Assembly (NCBI GenBank): GCA_004151065.3 | Contig: NWUY0300007771.1 | Coordinates: forward strand, 18,791-43,029 | Source of the DNA: Larix sibirica | Lineage: Eukaryota; Streptophyta; Pinopsida; Pinales; Pinaceae | DNA: 24,239 bases | Direction: 5' to 3' | Shown: piece by piece, positions 11,301 through 20,488 of the stretch | How the letters are laid out: each line of letters starts with the position of its first letter | Numbering within the stretch: position 1 is the stretch's first letter | The notes under the pieces: generated by a model | Database searches by the model: none | What the model saw: the letters and a program-made list of their open reading frames with translations, nothing else | What the model was told of the DNA's origin: nothing | Made by a program: the position numbers and the translations under genes

Positions 11301-12408
11301 CTTTTATAAGTTGGCTCATGTTAAGAGACCTAGTGCTAGACTTCTTGATGCAAACTACTAGTTTTTGGCAGAATATCTGAGGTTGCAGGGTGATTTTGCT
11401 TCAGAATGGGATCATTATATAACAAGTCTGGTTCATAGTGCGGTTAGAATTTCAAAAGAGGAGGATCAACTTTTTTGGTCTTAGGATACTGGACAAGTTT
11501 CAACCAAGTTGGCATATGAAGCTTATCTATATATGTGGAAACATGCATTAAATAGTGGTTTAATCTCTTATGGAAGTGGTGGGATCCTTTAAATCTCAAA
11601 AATTTATGTTGGTTTGTCATGGAGAATAAAGTTTTGACCTATGACAATATCATTAAAAGAGGGGTTGTTGGTCCAAATTTATGCCATTTGTGTGTTCAAA
11701 ATGGAGAAATTGTTGAGCACTTGTTTGTCTCTTGTACATTTGCTCAACATGTTTTGAGGGAGGTCTAAAAAATCCTTCAATTGCCATTATGTTGGACAAA
11801 TCTATCCTTTGAAGATTGCTTTTATATATGGACATCTAGATGTGCAAGACACAAAAATCTACCTCTCTTTGTTATCTGGGGAATATGGAAGCACAAGGAA
11901 CAATATTATTTTTGAAGATTCAAAGGCAAACAACCCTTTGGTTATTTCTAAAATTCTTGGTGCATATAGAGAATTAAAAAAAGATCTTATGGGAAGGAAA
12001 ATCAAGTATTTTACTTTTCCTGATGCACCATCTCAAGATGGAGAATTTGGAACTGGAATTTGTATCAAAATATCATGTTCTAAAAAATATGTTATTTGGA
12101 TGGGTTGTGGTGAAGGGTCAAATACAAGGGCTGAGCTATTGGCCCTTTGGGGTCTATTATACTTTTCCCTAAACAAAAACATATTTTTCTTACAGGTTGT
12201 TGGTGACTCTAGAGTCACTGTCGAATGGGTTGTCGGCAACTATAATCTTCAATCCAGTATCTTGGCTCATTAGAAACAGAGAATTGAAGAGATGAAAGCC
12301 CAGTTCAATCATCTTTCTTTTAGTCATATCTATAGGCAGTTCAACTCTGTTGCGAATAGATTTTCGAAAAAGGCTATGGGACTGATTACAGGTCAGATTT
12401 ATTTTTGA
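8400..12408 (+). pseudogene. LINE ORF2 remnant: EEP endonuclease, RT, zf-RVT, RNase H
   Basis: The endonuclease begins with PDVILFQEMM (catalytic Glu codon at 8482-8484), followed by GGMLSAWNP, NHYGPYSNR, IVGGDLKLI..SEVWG, a RNGRLGQAGVSKILDMFLI block (after frame change) and SDHVLI (about 9039-9056). The linker has WLSQGDSNTASFH at about 9440. RT has KMDLVKAYDMVNW (first Asp codon 10134-10136), GCPLFPL and the catalytic FFDD box (10447-10458); the C-terminal RT segment is open at 10540-10965. zf-RVT shows LCHLC and HLFVSC (about 11680-11740). RNase H shows NTRAELLALWGLL, VVGDSRVTVEWV and a C-terminal NSVANRFSK. It ends at TGA 12406-12408. More than a dozen stops and several frame changes kill it. 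Confidence 0.8.
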
Positions 12409-12805
12409 ATATTATGAGGATCACAGGAAGATGGACAGTGGTAGTCTTCAATACTGTTAGTTGATACTATTTGGTGCTCTCTTTATGAGTTTGTCCTGGA
12501 TTGATTATTTGCTATGCACTCTTCTCTTTTTATCAAATATGTATCTTTTGATGCTAGACAATTTGTAGGGAAAGGATTTTTGTAAAAGGATGTATCTATG
12601 GACTCTAGAAAGATTGATAATGTTTTTGACTTTAAATGTTTAGGAGAGTAGTCCATTACTTTCTTATTGATTTTGTTGTCTTGTATTTCGATTGGATTAT
12701 GTACTAAGAGTGATTAGTGTAGTGTTTTGATCATGTAACTTTGATTGAAGCCATGAATAACAAGGGTTACTACTTTTCTCCTTGTGAAAAAATAAAGTAA
12801 AAAAA

Positions 12806-12816
12806 TTAAACTATAG
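12806..12816. repeat. Right target-site duplication of the LINE (candidate)
   Basis: TTAAACTATAG is identical to 6036-6046 and follows directly on the A-rich tail. This is the position expected after target-primed reverse transcription. Confidence 0.6.
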
Positions 12817-13497
12817 ATAATTTTGATTTTTTATTAATCTATTTTTTAAAAATTTTATTAAGATTTTTTTTTCTTATAGTTAAATGTTTTTTTTATATTT
12901 AAAGTTTTTATAATCAAATCAAACCATAACTTTGAATAAAATTCCTACTCAATTAAAAAAAAGAAATTTAAGTAAAAATAATTTAATAATTAAATATGTC
13001 CACATTTTAGCTAACTCTAAAAGAAGTTTAACTAAAAATAAAAATAATTAAATATGTCCACACTTTAACTAACTATTCAATAAATAAAATAATTAAAAAG
13101 TCCACATTTTAACTAACTATGCAATAAATACTTTAAAAGAGGTATATCTTTATAGGTTATTTAACTAATAATAATAACAAGATATTCCATGCCTTGAGTC
13201 CTTTAGGGTTAGGCCAGCCGTTTATTTCTGGCCGACAATTTACCATCCTTACCATCCACGAAATGTGGGGAAGTATTGGCGAGTTTCCCATACACCATTT
13301 CTACCAACAAAAAAAAACATAATTAAAAAGATTCGCATTTTAACTAACTAACTATGCAATAAATACTTAAAAATACAAAAAAAAAAAAAACATAATTAAA
13401 AAGGTTCACATTTTAACTAACTATGCAATAAATACTTTAAAAAAGGTTTACCTTTGATAGGTTATTTAACTAATAATAATAACTGGATATTTCATGT
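12817..13497. repeat. AT-rich tract with five dispersed copies of a ~40-bp motif
   Basis: A motif of the form TAATTAAA..GTCCACATTTT followed by AACTAACTATGCAATAAATA occurs at about 12986-13017 (partial), 13044-13080, 13088-13130, 13321-13363 and 13393-13435. Two of the copies extend to ~103 bp (13090-13191 and 13393-13496), continuing through CTTTAAAA, GGTTATTTAACTAATAATA and GATATTYCATG. The stretch between them (13192-13320) is not AT-rich and holds a short inverted repeat GGCCAG/CTGGCC (13212-13217 and 13228-13233). A poly(A) run lies at 13377-13390. No gene is seen. Confidence 0.7.
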
Positions 13498-13790
13498 CAT
13501 AAAAAAGTGTTATAATTATTTCCATTAAATGTCAACAACTTCCCGGGAGCAAATGCTCTCCTCCATGGGAAGATGTGTAAGGTTGAGGTTGGTGCCATGG
13601 AATGCGGTGGTAACCCCATCGTAATAAATACACATCGTATTGTATTTTCAATCTGTGCAAAGGATGGATCTCACTCATTCATCCAGCGACCTAGTCTTAC
13701 ACTACACTGCAACCGATTAATGGGAATGGTCCACCATTAATGGCCTATTCCAAGACTCTTGAATGCTAACCGCGTCCGAAAACGTGACAA

Positions 13791-13955
13791 AGAGAGTGAT
13801 GATAGATGTAGATGAACAAAACTAGGCTTTTTCAATTCCCCCATGCCCCATCCCATCCATGGAACTTACCAGACAGACAGAGAGTGATATAGGTAGATCA
13901 ACAAAACCAAGATTCTTCATTGCCACACGCCCCATCCATGGAACTTACCAGACAT
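13791..13955. repeat. Imperfect tandem duplication (~80-88 bp) in the PMT21-like promoter region
   Basis: AGAGAGTGAT starts both units (13791 and 13879). Both then carry a GATA..TAGAT, CAACAAAAC and TTC.TT run, followed by CCCCATCC, ATCCATGGAACTTACCAGACA. Unit 1 is 88 bp and unit 2 about 77 bp; unit 2 lacks a few bases, including one CATCC. It lies about 200-380 bp upstream of the leader splice donor, so it is probably in the proximal promoter. The same pair appears at 18435-18599 in the second copy. Confidence 0.75.
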
Positions 13956-13960
13956 ATATT
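13955..13960 (+). promoter_or_regulatory. Possible TATA element of the PMT21-like gene
   Basis: CATATATTGA is the best TATA-like sequence upstream of the presumed leader exon; another weak candidate is TTATTATAC near 14017. A pyrimidine patch (CTACCTCTCTGTCTCTCTC, about 14156-14174) follows, as is common near plant transcription starts. Transcript data would be needed to fix the start. Confidence 0.25.
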
Positions 13961-14100
13961 GAAACAAGGAATCCGCTGATACCACCTGGAATATTAAATT
14001 GACCCCACAACTTGGATTATTATACTACTCGTGCCATTAATTCCTGTCTCGTTTAACGAGATTTCCACCTAAATCTACACACGAACATACCATGTCCATG

Positions 14101-14126
14101 GGACTCCTCATTTATCACAGGAGTCC
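14101..14126 (+). repeat. Perfect 8-bp stem hairpin in the presumed 5' leader
   Basis: GGACTCCT (14101-14108) and AGGAGTCC (14119-14126) are perfect reverse complements across a 10-base loop. If transcription starts near 13990, the hairpin lies in the leader, about 50 bases before the first splice donor. It is duplicated at 18745-18770. Confidence 0.6.
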
Positions 14127-14177
14127 TCCAACATATTCGACTTGATTTGTATTTGCTACCTCTCTGTCTCTCTCAAG

Positions 14178-15557
14178 GTAGGAATCAAAATTTTCATTGG
14201 ATTGGAACGGACTGGACTTTTCTATTTTCCATTATTTTGTCTTGGTTTGATCGTGTTAAAATCTGTCTTATAATGTTTCGTTGTGTTGATTCTGACAAAA
14301 ATAAATCCAGACTCTTCCATTAATAGTCACAGTTGTTAAGACTAAATCTCATAGAGAGAGGACTGTTTCGTGATTCCTGATTCGTCCTTTATTAGTTAAA
14401 TCTTTCAATTGCGGGGTAGGGTTAAGCTTTTATAGTTGGTTGAGTCAGAATCAGGATTGTAGGGAAGGAATGGTGGTCCTGTGCATCTTCTGGTTATGGT
14501 GTTAAGGTGATAGTTTAGCCAGTTGTGTTTTTCTGTCTACGGTGTTAGGTGATATTAGCTTAATTGAGGTTTTTCTAGTTTTAATTTGTATGGCATTCAT
14601 GTCATTGGCCCCGAGGGACACTTGGGTGGAATTGTCTGCATCCGAGAAGGGACATTCCAGATTTTTGGCAACTGCTTTTAGAGTGTTGAGCCTCTGACTC
14701 GATGCCTTCAATTAGAGGCAACCCTTTTTGGTTTTAGAAATAATTCGCTAACAAGCAATTGGGTAAGGCAACATTTTCCTTCTCTGTTTGGGTTTTTGTT
14801 GGTTTCTACAGATTAATTCCATCTGCTGCGACTGCCTGCCAGAGACATTTCTGATGTCCTTGATGGTATTCAAAAGAAGCTATGGTTCCGGCTATGCCTC
14901 TTTGGACTGAATTGGAGATAGCTGTGTCTTAGGCAAAAATAGAAAATTAACAATAGGATGTCAAACGAGCTCCAACAAGAACGCTTTTATAGCGTGGATA
15001 TGTTAATACATGCTTAGTTCCTTTGGTGGTACAATGGATGGTTTAAATGGGTGGGTATTTGACGTTCTGCTGTTCTCTAGTGAAATATAATGGTCCTTCC
15101 CAATAAATTCACAGGATATACTAGGAACCTAGGAGGTCATCTGGTCAGAATGGTGAATTAGAATTGAAATTCTTGATTGGGTTTCTAGAATAAATTTACC
15201 ATTACGGCTATAGTGCATCCATCCATACTCTTCTTTCCATATTGGTGCCGGAGTGTTAGATGTTGCTTTTTTTGCCCTTTGTTAGAGTCATATTAACATC
15301 AAGTTTATGTAGTCAGGTTTGGAATGATTAGGAAGCAAAGGAGTTCAACACAGTTCATTTCATTTATGAGATACGCTCTCTGTGGATATGAATGTTTAAA
15401 TTTAGAGATACTGTTTTATTGAATCTTACTAGGCGATGATTATGAATAGTTGTGTCCTTTGTTGTTTTTTTCGAACAGGTGAGCAAATTTTACCAGTTGA
15501 ATGCTTTTTTCTTTTTCGATTGCAATAATTGACTGTGAACACGATCTCTACATGCAG
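14178..15557 (+). other. Predicted intron in the 5' leader of the PMT21-like gene
   Basis: A good donor, CTCAAG|GTAGGA, ends the presumed non-coding first exon at 14177. A good acceptor, CTACATGCAG|GG, ends at 15557, only 20 bases before the ATG at 15578. The interval has no plausible coding frame; a 69-codon minus-strand frame at 14711-14502 looks like chance. An intermediate AG|GT site at 15477-15480 could be an alternative acceptor or donor. The intron is inferred from splice signals only. Confidence 0.5.
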
Positions 15558-15577
15558 GGTCTCTCTTATATTGAAAC

Positions 15578-15844
15578 ATGAAGGAAAGAGACTCAAAGCC
15601 AGGAATGAATTCAGAAAGGGCATCAAGGTTGATACCTCTTATTTTGATGGGTATTTCCCTTTGTGCTGTTTCATTTTATCTTGGTGGCATATTTTTCTCT
15701 GAGAAAGAGAAATTAATGCTTGTGGAAAATGAAACATCGCATCCATCTCTAAAAGCAAACTGTGCGGTGGCCGAAGTTAAGCCTGTGGCATTTAATGAAT
15801 GCAGCATTGAGTTTCAAGATTACACGCCCTGTACAGACCCACAG
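15578..15844 (+). CDS. PMT21-like: PMT20/PMT21 (ERD3)-like putative methyltransferase, coding exon 1 (copy 1)
   Basis: The exon encodes 89 residues, starting MKERDSKPGMNSERASRL and ending FQDYTPCTDPQ. It matches the N-terminus of the Arabidopsis PMT20/PMT21 subgroup of plant putative SAM-dependent methyltransferases. These are type II Golgi membrane proteins of ~600 residues linked to cell-wall polysaccharide methylation; the activity of this member is not shown here. Residues ~1-17 are basic and cytosolic. Residues ~18-40 (LIPLILMGISLCAVSFYLGG and on) form the signal anchor. FQDYTPCTDP at ~79-88 is the conserved start of the lumenal domain. The frame after CCACAG runs on for 19 unrelated residues to a stop, and CAG|GTATTT is a good donor, so the exon ends in phase 0 at 15844. 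The first ATG after the acceptor at 15557 is the start. The catalytic domain is not in the window. Confidence 0.85.
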
Positions 15845-16085
15845 GTATTTGTTCTGAGAACCATCATACATTGTTTTATGGAGGGGCTTGATTTGCAAAA
15901 TTAGCAATATTTTTCTCTGTTTTTGCAAAAACCTGAATCATACATTATACAATATAAACAATGGTACACGGTCAGGAACTTTATAGAGTTATACTTCCCT
16001 CTCGTATCCTTACCTACCCATCATTCGGCCCTAGATAAACATTTGTAATCTTTCGAGATTACGGGTTTTAGCACGTATCAAAAAT

Positions 16086-16340
16086 ATGGTGCTGAGCACA
16101 TACTTGGTCGCGAAGTCATCGATGAAAAGAAATGAAAATCTGTATACCATCACAAGTAACTTAACATCTCAGCTACTATATGAAGGAGATAGCTATGAGT
16201 CTAACGATAAATTGGAATTTCCAAACCATTCACAAAGCATGGTTAAAGACGGCGCCGGTAAAGAGAGCTACACTCTAGTGAATGTCCCCACGCCTACAGA
16301 AGATATATTCCATAGCTTTCTTGCGAACTTATATGGCTAA
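16086..16340 (+). other. 84-codon open frame inside intron 1, unrecognised
   Basis: The frame starts MVLSTYLVAKSSMKRNEN and ends HSFLANLYG. It has a fairly protein-like composition (many Ser, Asn, Glu and Asp) but no motif I know, no flanking splice-site pair I trust, and no similarity to PMT proteins. It may be chance or a relic of an inserted sequence. It is repeated unchanged at 20730-20984. Confidence 0.2.
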
Positions 16341-16869
16341 AATGTGTGCTGAATCTCCTCCTTCCTTTTCAACGCTCAGAATAAAGACCATCTGTTAGGC
16401 CGTTTCGGCAAGTTTTTACTCACTTCTAATGCTTTGATATATAACGAACCAGCAGAGAAACCTGAATGTGAAACAGGATGGACTTATCCAAATATATTTT
16501 ATTCGATGAAGCCATTTGGTTTCTGCAACCTGTGCCTTCCGTCTCATTTAACTTATCAATCTCTTTGTATTCTGGCCTGAAAGAATCACACGTAGCATGA
16601 GCATCCTAACTGTTTGACGGGTTAACTATTAACTATATTGAATCCTTCTATTCCGGCCCTTCTATATAAGTGGCTCCTCTAAACGTGTCCCCTAGATCGA
16701 CGATATTAACCAAGTCTAGATAGGCTGATTTATATAATTTTTCAGAATTGTTTTTCTCAGAATCCCTTTCAGGAATACTAATCAACTTTATCTGCATCCC
16801 GTATATCATGTGATGCCATTGGATTAGAGCCTATCGCTTAATTATTTTTCTGCTCAACATGGTGATTGA

Positions 16870-17146
16870 GCCCGAGGAGCCATCATAAGCATCGAAACAT
16901 TAGATGTTGTTCCGAAGATCCCATTAGGCAGAGAGAACGGACCTTTAATTCCACCCTTGTGCTTTGCAGACATCAATTATCAATGTATGGCCAAGCAAAA
17001 CCTAATAGGCTGCATTTCCGACCCAGCACTGATCACCTACTTAACTGCAGAACTAAATCGTGTTCATAAATGTCAATTATCTCCAGATTCCTTATCCCAA
17101 GCAACCAGAGGGAGACCCATTTTATCTCTAGCAATACCCCATAGGT
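16870..17146 (+). pseudogene. 91-codon open stretch in intron 1, possible coding relic
   Basis: Between an in-frame TGA (16867-16869) and TGA (17147-17149) the plus strand is open for about 91-92 codons. It includes ISIETLDVVPKIPLGRENG, then IPPLCFADINYQCMAKQN, then LIGCISDPALITYLTAELN. No ATG begins it, so it would be an internal exon or an eroded gene. The upstream sequence in the same frame (LYLHPVYHVMPLD..LSLNYFSAQHGD) also looks coding-like between stops. I recognise no family. It is repeated at 21514-21790. Confidence 0.3.
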
Positions 17147-17256
17147 GATTATGCAGGTCGCTTTCTAATCTGAGATAGTTCTAGTAAATAAGGAACCAAT
17201 GGTATAAGTAGTAAACATTGTTGGCTGCTAAAATGCAAGTCACAACAGTGCGCTTG

Positions 17257-17320
17257 CCTGCTAATGAGAGATCTTGTTTACCACTTCCCTGCTAATGAGA
17301 GATCTCTGTTACACCACTTC
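17257..17320. repeat. Short tandem duplication (31 and 33 bp)
   Basis: CCTGCTAATGAGAGATCT starts both units (17257 and 17288), and both end in CCACTTC. They differ by a two-base insertion and substitutions. It lies in intron 1 and is repeated at 21901-21964. Confidence 0.7.
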
Positions 17321-17786
17321 CATGTTTTGCCTCTCACCTTCTTTATATGACCCATGCTTTTATACCCTTTGCAGAAACAAAAATACCAAATGATCGATTT
17401 TATTAAAATCCGAAGCCAGTTTTCGAAGCTTTTATATGTGATTTCAGAGAGTGCTGGCTATGGAATGTGTCAATCAATTAGATTTAACCATCTCTGGGAT
17501 TATATAATAGTTTGAATCTGAATAATTATTGATACGAACATCTATTACTATTGGTGTTAAAATCATCATTCTAGCAGGGAAATTCATGATTATGATTCTC
17601 GGAGATTTGTTTTTGGTACTACTTGAGTTTTTACCACTCGAAAGTACTGGTGTGTACTGCTTCTTGTCTAAAGCAGATTCTTTAGAAAGATTTTCCAATT
17701 TGAATAAATTGTTCAATTTCTATAATTTGAAGTTTCTAATTTAAACTATTTCAAAACCTTTCTCTAAAACATCAGTAACTTATATG

Positions 17787-18000
17787 CAAGGTTGTGAGAC
17801 TTGGACTCGGTGAAAACTTGACCATCTTGGGACTTGACAAAACTTGGTTAAATCTTGGCGAATCTTGGGAAATAGAAAAAAAATCTCAAAACACAGGGAT
17901 TTTTTTTTCCAGATAAATTATCCCTGGGCATTTCCTTTCATTTTGAGGATGGTACCTAGGGTAAACCCTAGATTCTTCAGGGCACAAGGCCAAGTCAACA
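17787..18000 (+). mobile_element. Left part of a hAT-like non-autonomous element, cut off at the N
   Basis: This is identical to 22431-22644, the left end of the complete element in the second copy, including the terminal CAAGGTTGTGAGAC and the repeated CTTGG/ACTTG subterminal motifs. The right 606 bp of the element are missing because the sequence ends at the N at 18001. Confidence 0.75.
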
Positions 18001-18001
18001 N
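18001..18001. other. Single N at a probable contig join
   Basis: The N separates the right end of the first 4643-bp copy from the left end of the second with no intervening base. The flanking sequences (a transposon interior on the left, an AT-rich promoter repeat on the right) do not continue each other. Confidence 0.85.
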
Positions 18002-20221
18002 AATAAATACTTGAAAATACAAAAAAAAAAAAAAAAAAATTAAAAAGGTTCACATTTTAACTAACTATGCAATAAATACTTTAAAAAAGGTTTACCTTTG
18101 ATAGGTTATTTAACTAATAATAATAACTGGATATTTCATGTCATAAAAAAGTGTTATAATTATTTCCATTAAATGTCAACAACTTCCCGGGAGCAAATGC
18201 TCTCCTCCATGGGAAGATGTGTAAGGTTGAGGTTGGTGCCATGGAATGCGGTGGTAACCCCATCGTAATAAATACACATCGTATTGTATTTTCAATCTGT
18301 GCAAAGGATGGATCTCACTCATTCATCCAGCGACCTAGTCTTACACTACACTGCAACCGATTAATGGGAATGGTCCACCATTAATGGCCTATTCCAAGAC
18401 TCTTGAATGCTAACCGCGTCCGAAAACGTGACAAAGAGAGTGATGATAGATGTAGATGAACAAAACTAGGCTTTTTCAATTCCCCCATGCCCCATCCCAT
18501 CCATGGAACTTACCAGACAGACAGAGAGTGATATAGGTAGATCAACAAAACCAAGATTCTTCATTGCCACACGCCCCATCCATGGAACTTACCAGACATA
18601 TATTGAAACAAGGAATCCGCTGATACCACCTGGAATATTAAATTGACCCCACAACTTGGATTATTATACTACTCGTGCCATTAATTCCTGTCTCGTTTAA
18701 CGAGATTTCCACCTAAATCTACACACGAACATACCATGTCCATGGGACTCCTCATTTATCACAGGAGTCCTCCAACATATTCGACTTGATTTGTATTTGC
18801 TACCTCTCTGTCTCTCTCAAGGTAGGAATCAAAATTTTCATTGGATTGGAACGGACTGGACTTTTCTATTTTCCATTATTTTGTCTTGGTTTGATCGTGT
18901 TAAAATCTGTCTTATAATGTTTCGTTGTGTTGATTCTGACAAAAATAAATCCAGACTCTTCCATTAATAGTCACAGTTGTTAAGACTAAATCTCATAGAG
19001 AGAGGACTGTTTCGTGATTCCTGATTCGTCCTTTATTAGTTAAATCTTTCAATTGCGGGGTAGGGTTAAGCTTTTATAGTTGGTTGAGTCAGAATCAGGA
19101 TTGTAGGGAAGGAATGGTGGTCCTGTGCATCTTCTGGTTATGGTGTTAAGGTGATAGTTTAGCCAGTTGTGTTTTTCTGTCTACGGTGTTAGGTGATATT
19201 AGCTTAATTGAGGTTTTTCTAGTTTTAATTTGTATGGCATTCATGTCATTGGCCCCGAGGGACACTTGGGTGGAATTGTCTGCATCCGAGAAGGGACATT
19301 CCAGATTTTTGGCAACTGCTTTTAGAGTGTTGAGCCTCTGACTCGATGCCTTCAATTAGAGGCAACCCTTTTTGGTTTTAGAAATAATTCGCTAACAAGC
19401 AATTGGGTAAGGCAACATTTTCCTTCTCTGTTTGGGTTTTTGTTGGTTTCTACAGATTAATTCCATCTGCTGCGACTGCCTGCCAGAGACATTTCTGATG
19501 TCCTTGATGGTATTCAAAAGAAGCTATGGTTCCGGCTATGCCTCTTTGGACTGAATTGGAGATAGCTGTGTCTTAGGCAAAAATAGAAAATTAACAATAG
19601 GATGTCAAACGAGCTCCAACAAGAACGCTTTTATAGCGTGGATATGTTAATACATGCTTAGTTCCTTTGGTGGTACAATGGATGGTTTAAATGGGTGGGT
19701 ATTTGACGTTCTGCTGTTCTCTAGTGAAATATAATGGTCCTTCCCAATAAATTCACAGGATATACTAGGAACCTAGGAGGTCATCTGGTCAGAATGGTGA
19801 ATTAGAATTGAAATTCTTGATTGGGTTTCTAGAATAAATTTACCATTACGGCTATAGTGCATCCATCCATACTCTTCTTTCCATATTGGTGCCGGAGTGT
19901 TAGATGTTGCTTTTTTTGCCCTTTGTTAGAGTCATATTAACATCAAGTTTATGTAGTCAGGTTTGGAATGATTAGGAAGCAAAGGAGTTCAACACAGTTC
20001 ATTTCATTTATGAGATACGCTCTCTGTGGATATGAATGTTTAAATTTAGAGATACTGTTTTATTGAATCTTACTAGGCGATGATTATGAATAGTTGTATC
20101 CTTTGTTGTTTTTTTCGAACAGGTGAGCAAATTTTACCAGTTGAATGCTTTTTTCTTTTTCGATTGCAATAATTGACTGTGAACACGATCTCTACATGCA
20201 GGGTCTCTCTTATATTGAAAC

Positions 20222-20488
20222 ATGAAGGAAAGAGACTCAAAGCCAGGAATGAATTCAGAAAGGGCATCAAGGTTGATACCTCTTATTTTGATGGGTATTT
20301 CCCTTTGTGCTGTTTCATTTTATCTTGGTGGCATATTTTTCTCTGAGAAAGAGAAATTAATGCTTGTGGAAAATGAAACATCGCATCCATCTCTAAAAGC
20401 AAACTGTGCGGTGGCCGAAGTTAAGCCTGTGGCATTTAATGAATGCAGCATTGAGTTTCAAGATTACACGCCCTGTACAGACCCACAG
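20222..20488 (+). CDS. PMT21-like: PMT20/PMT21 (ERD3)-like coding exon 1 (copy 2)
   Basis: The encoded 89 residues are identical to those at 15578-15844: the same basic N-terminus, signal anchor and DYTPCTDP motif, and the same phase-0 donor after 20488. The leader splice sites recur at 18821/18822 (donor) and 20201/20202 (acceptor). Because the whole block appears to be an unmerged contig overlap, this is most likely the same exon and not a paralogue. This copy is the one joined to the longer intron 1, which runs on to the window end (more than 3.7 kb) without a recognisable exon 2. Confidence 0.85.

Larger units (their letters stand above)
6047..12805 (+). mobile_element. Nearly full-length degenerate L1-type LINE retrotransposon
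   Basis: This element of about 6.76 kb has the order expected of a plant L1-clade LINE with RNase H: leader (6047 to about 6490), ORF1-like part with a zinc knuckle (about 6490-8350), ORF2 with EEP endonuclease (about 8400-9060), RT (about 9700-10965), zf-RVT (about 11590-11770) and RNase H (about 12010-12370), then a ~400-bp 3' UTR and an A-rich tail (AAAAAATAAAGTAAAAAAA) ending at about 12805. An 11-bp direct repeat flanks it. All parts are broken by many stops, often TAG where a Trp is expected, and by several frame changes, so it cannot encode working proteins. It lies about 1.3 kb upstream of the presumed transcription start of the PMT21-like gene, on the same strand. The 5' boundary rests on the direct repeat alone. 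Confidence 0.8.
13358..18000. repeat. First copy of a 4643-bp direct duplication (probable assembly artefact)
   Basis: Every base I compared matches 18002-22644 at a constant offset of 4644, with no indel. The only differences seen are 13369 (A versus G), 13391 and 13393 (C and T versus A in the poly(A) run) and 15454 (G versus A). The copy ends exactly at the N at 18001, in the middle of a transposable element. This suggests the right end of one contig. Confidence 0.95.
15845..18000 (+). other. Intron 1 of the PMT21-like gene (copy 1, broken at the N)
   Basis: This starts at the donor at 15845. No segment resembling PMT exon 2 (expected RW..YG...ERHCP) was found in any frame. The region holds two unexplained open frames (16086-16340 and 16870-17146), a short tandem repeat (17257-17320) and the left part of a hAT-like element from 17787. 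The sequence stops at the N at 18001. Confidence 0.55.

Noticed and set aside
14502-14711. Minus-strand 69-codon frame in the leader intron
   Set aside because: It has no motif or splice support and lies in the predicted intron of the opposite strand; a chance frame is likely.
15845-15901. Extension of the PMT exon 1 protein by 19 residues (VFVLRTIIHC...) to the stop
   Set aside because: These residues have no family similarity, and the frame crosses a good CAG|GTATTT donor placed right after the conserved DYTPCTDP motif.
15578-20488. Two tandem PMT21-like paralogues
   Set aside because: The two exons sit in 4643-bp blocks that abut a single N and are nearly identical throughout, including introns and a truncated transposon. 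An unmerged contig overlap explains this better.
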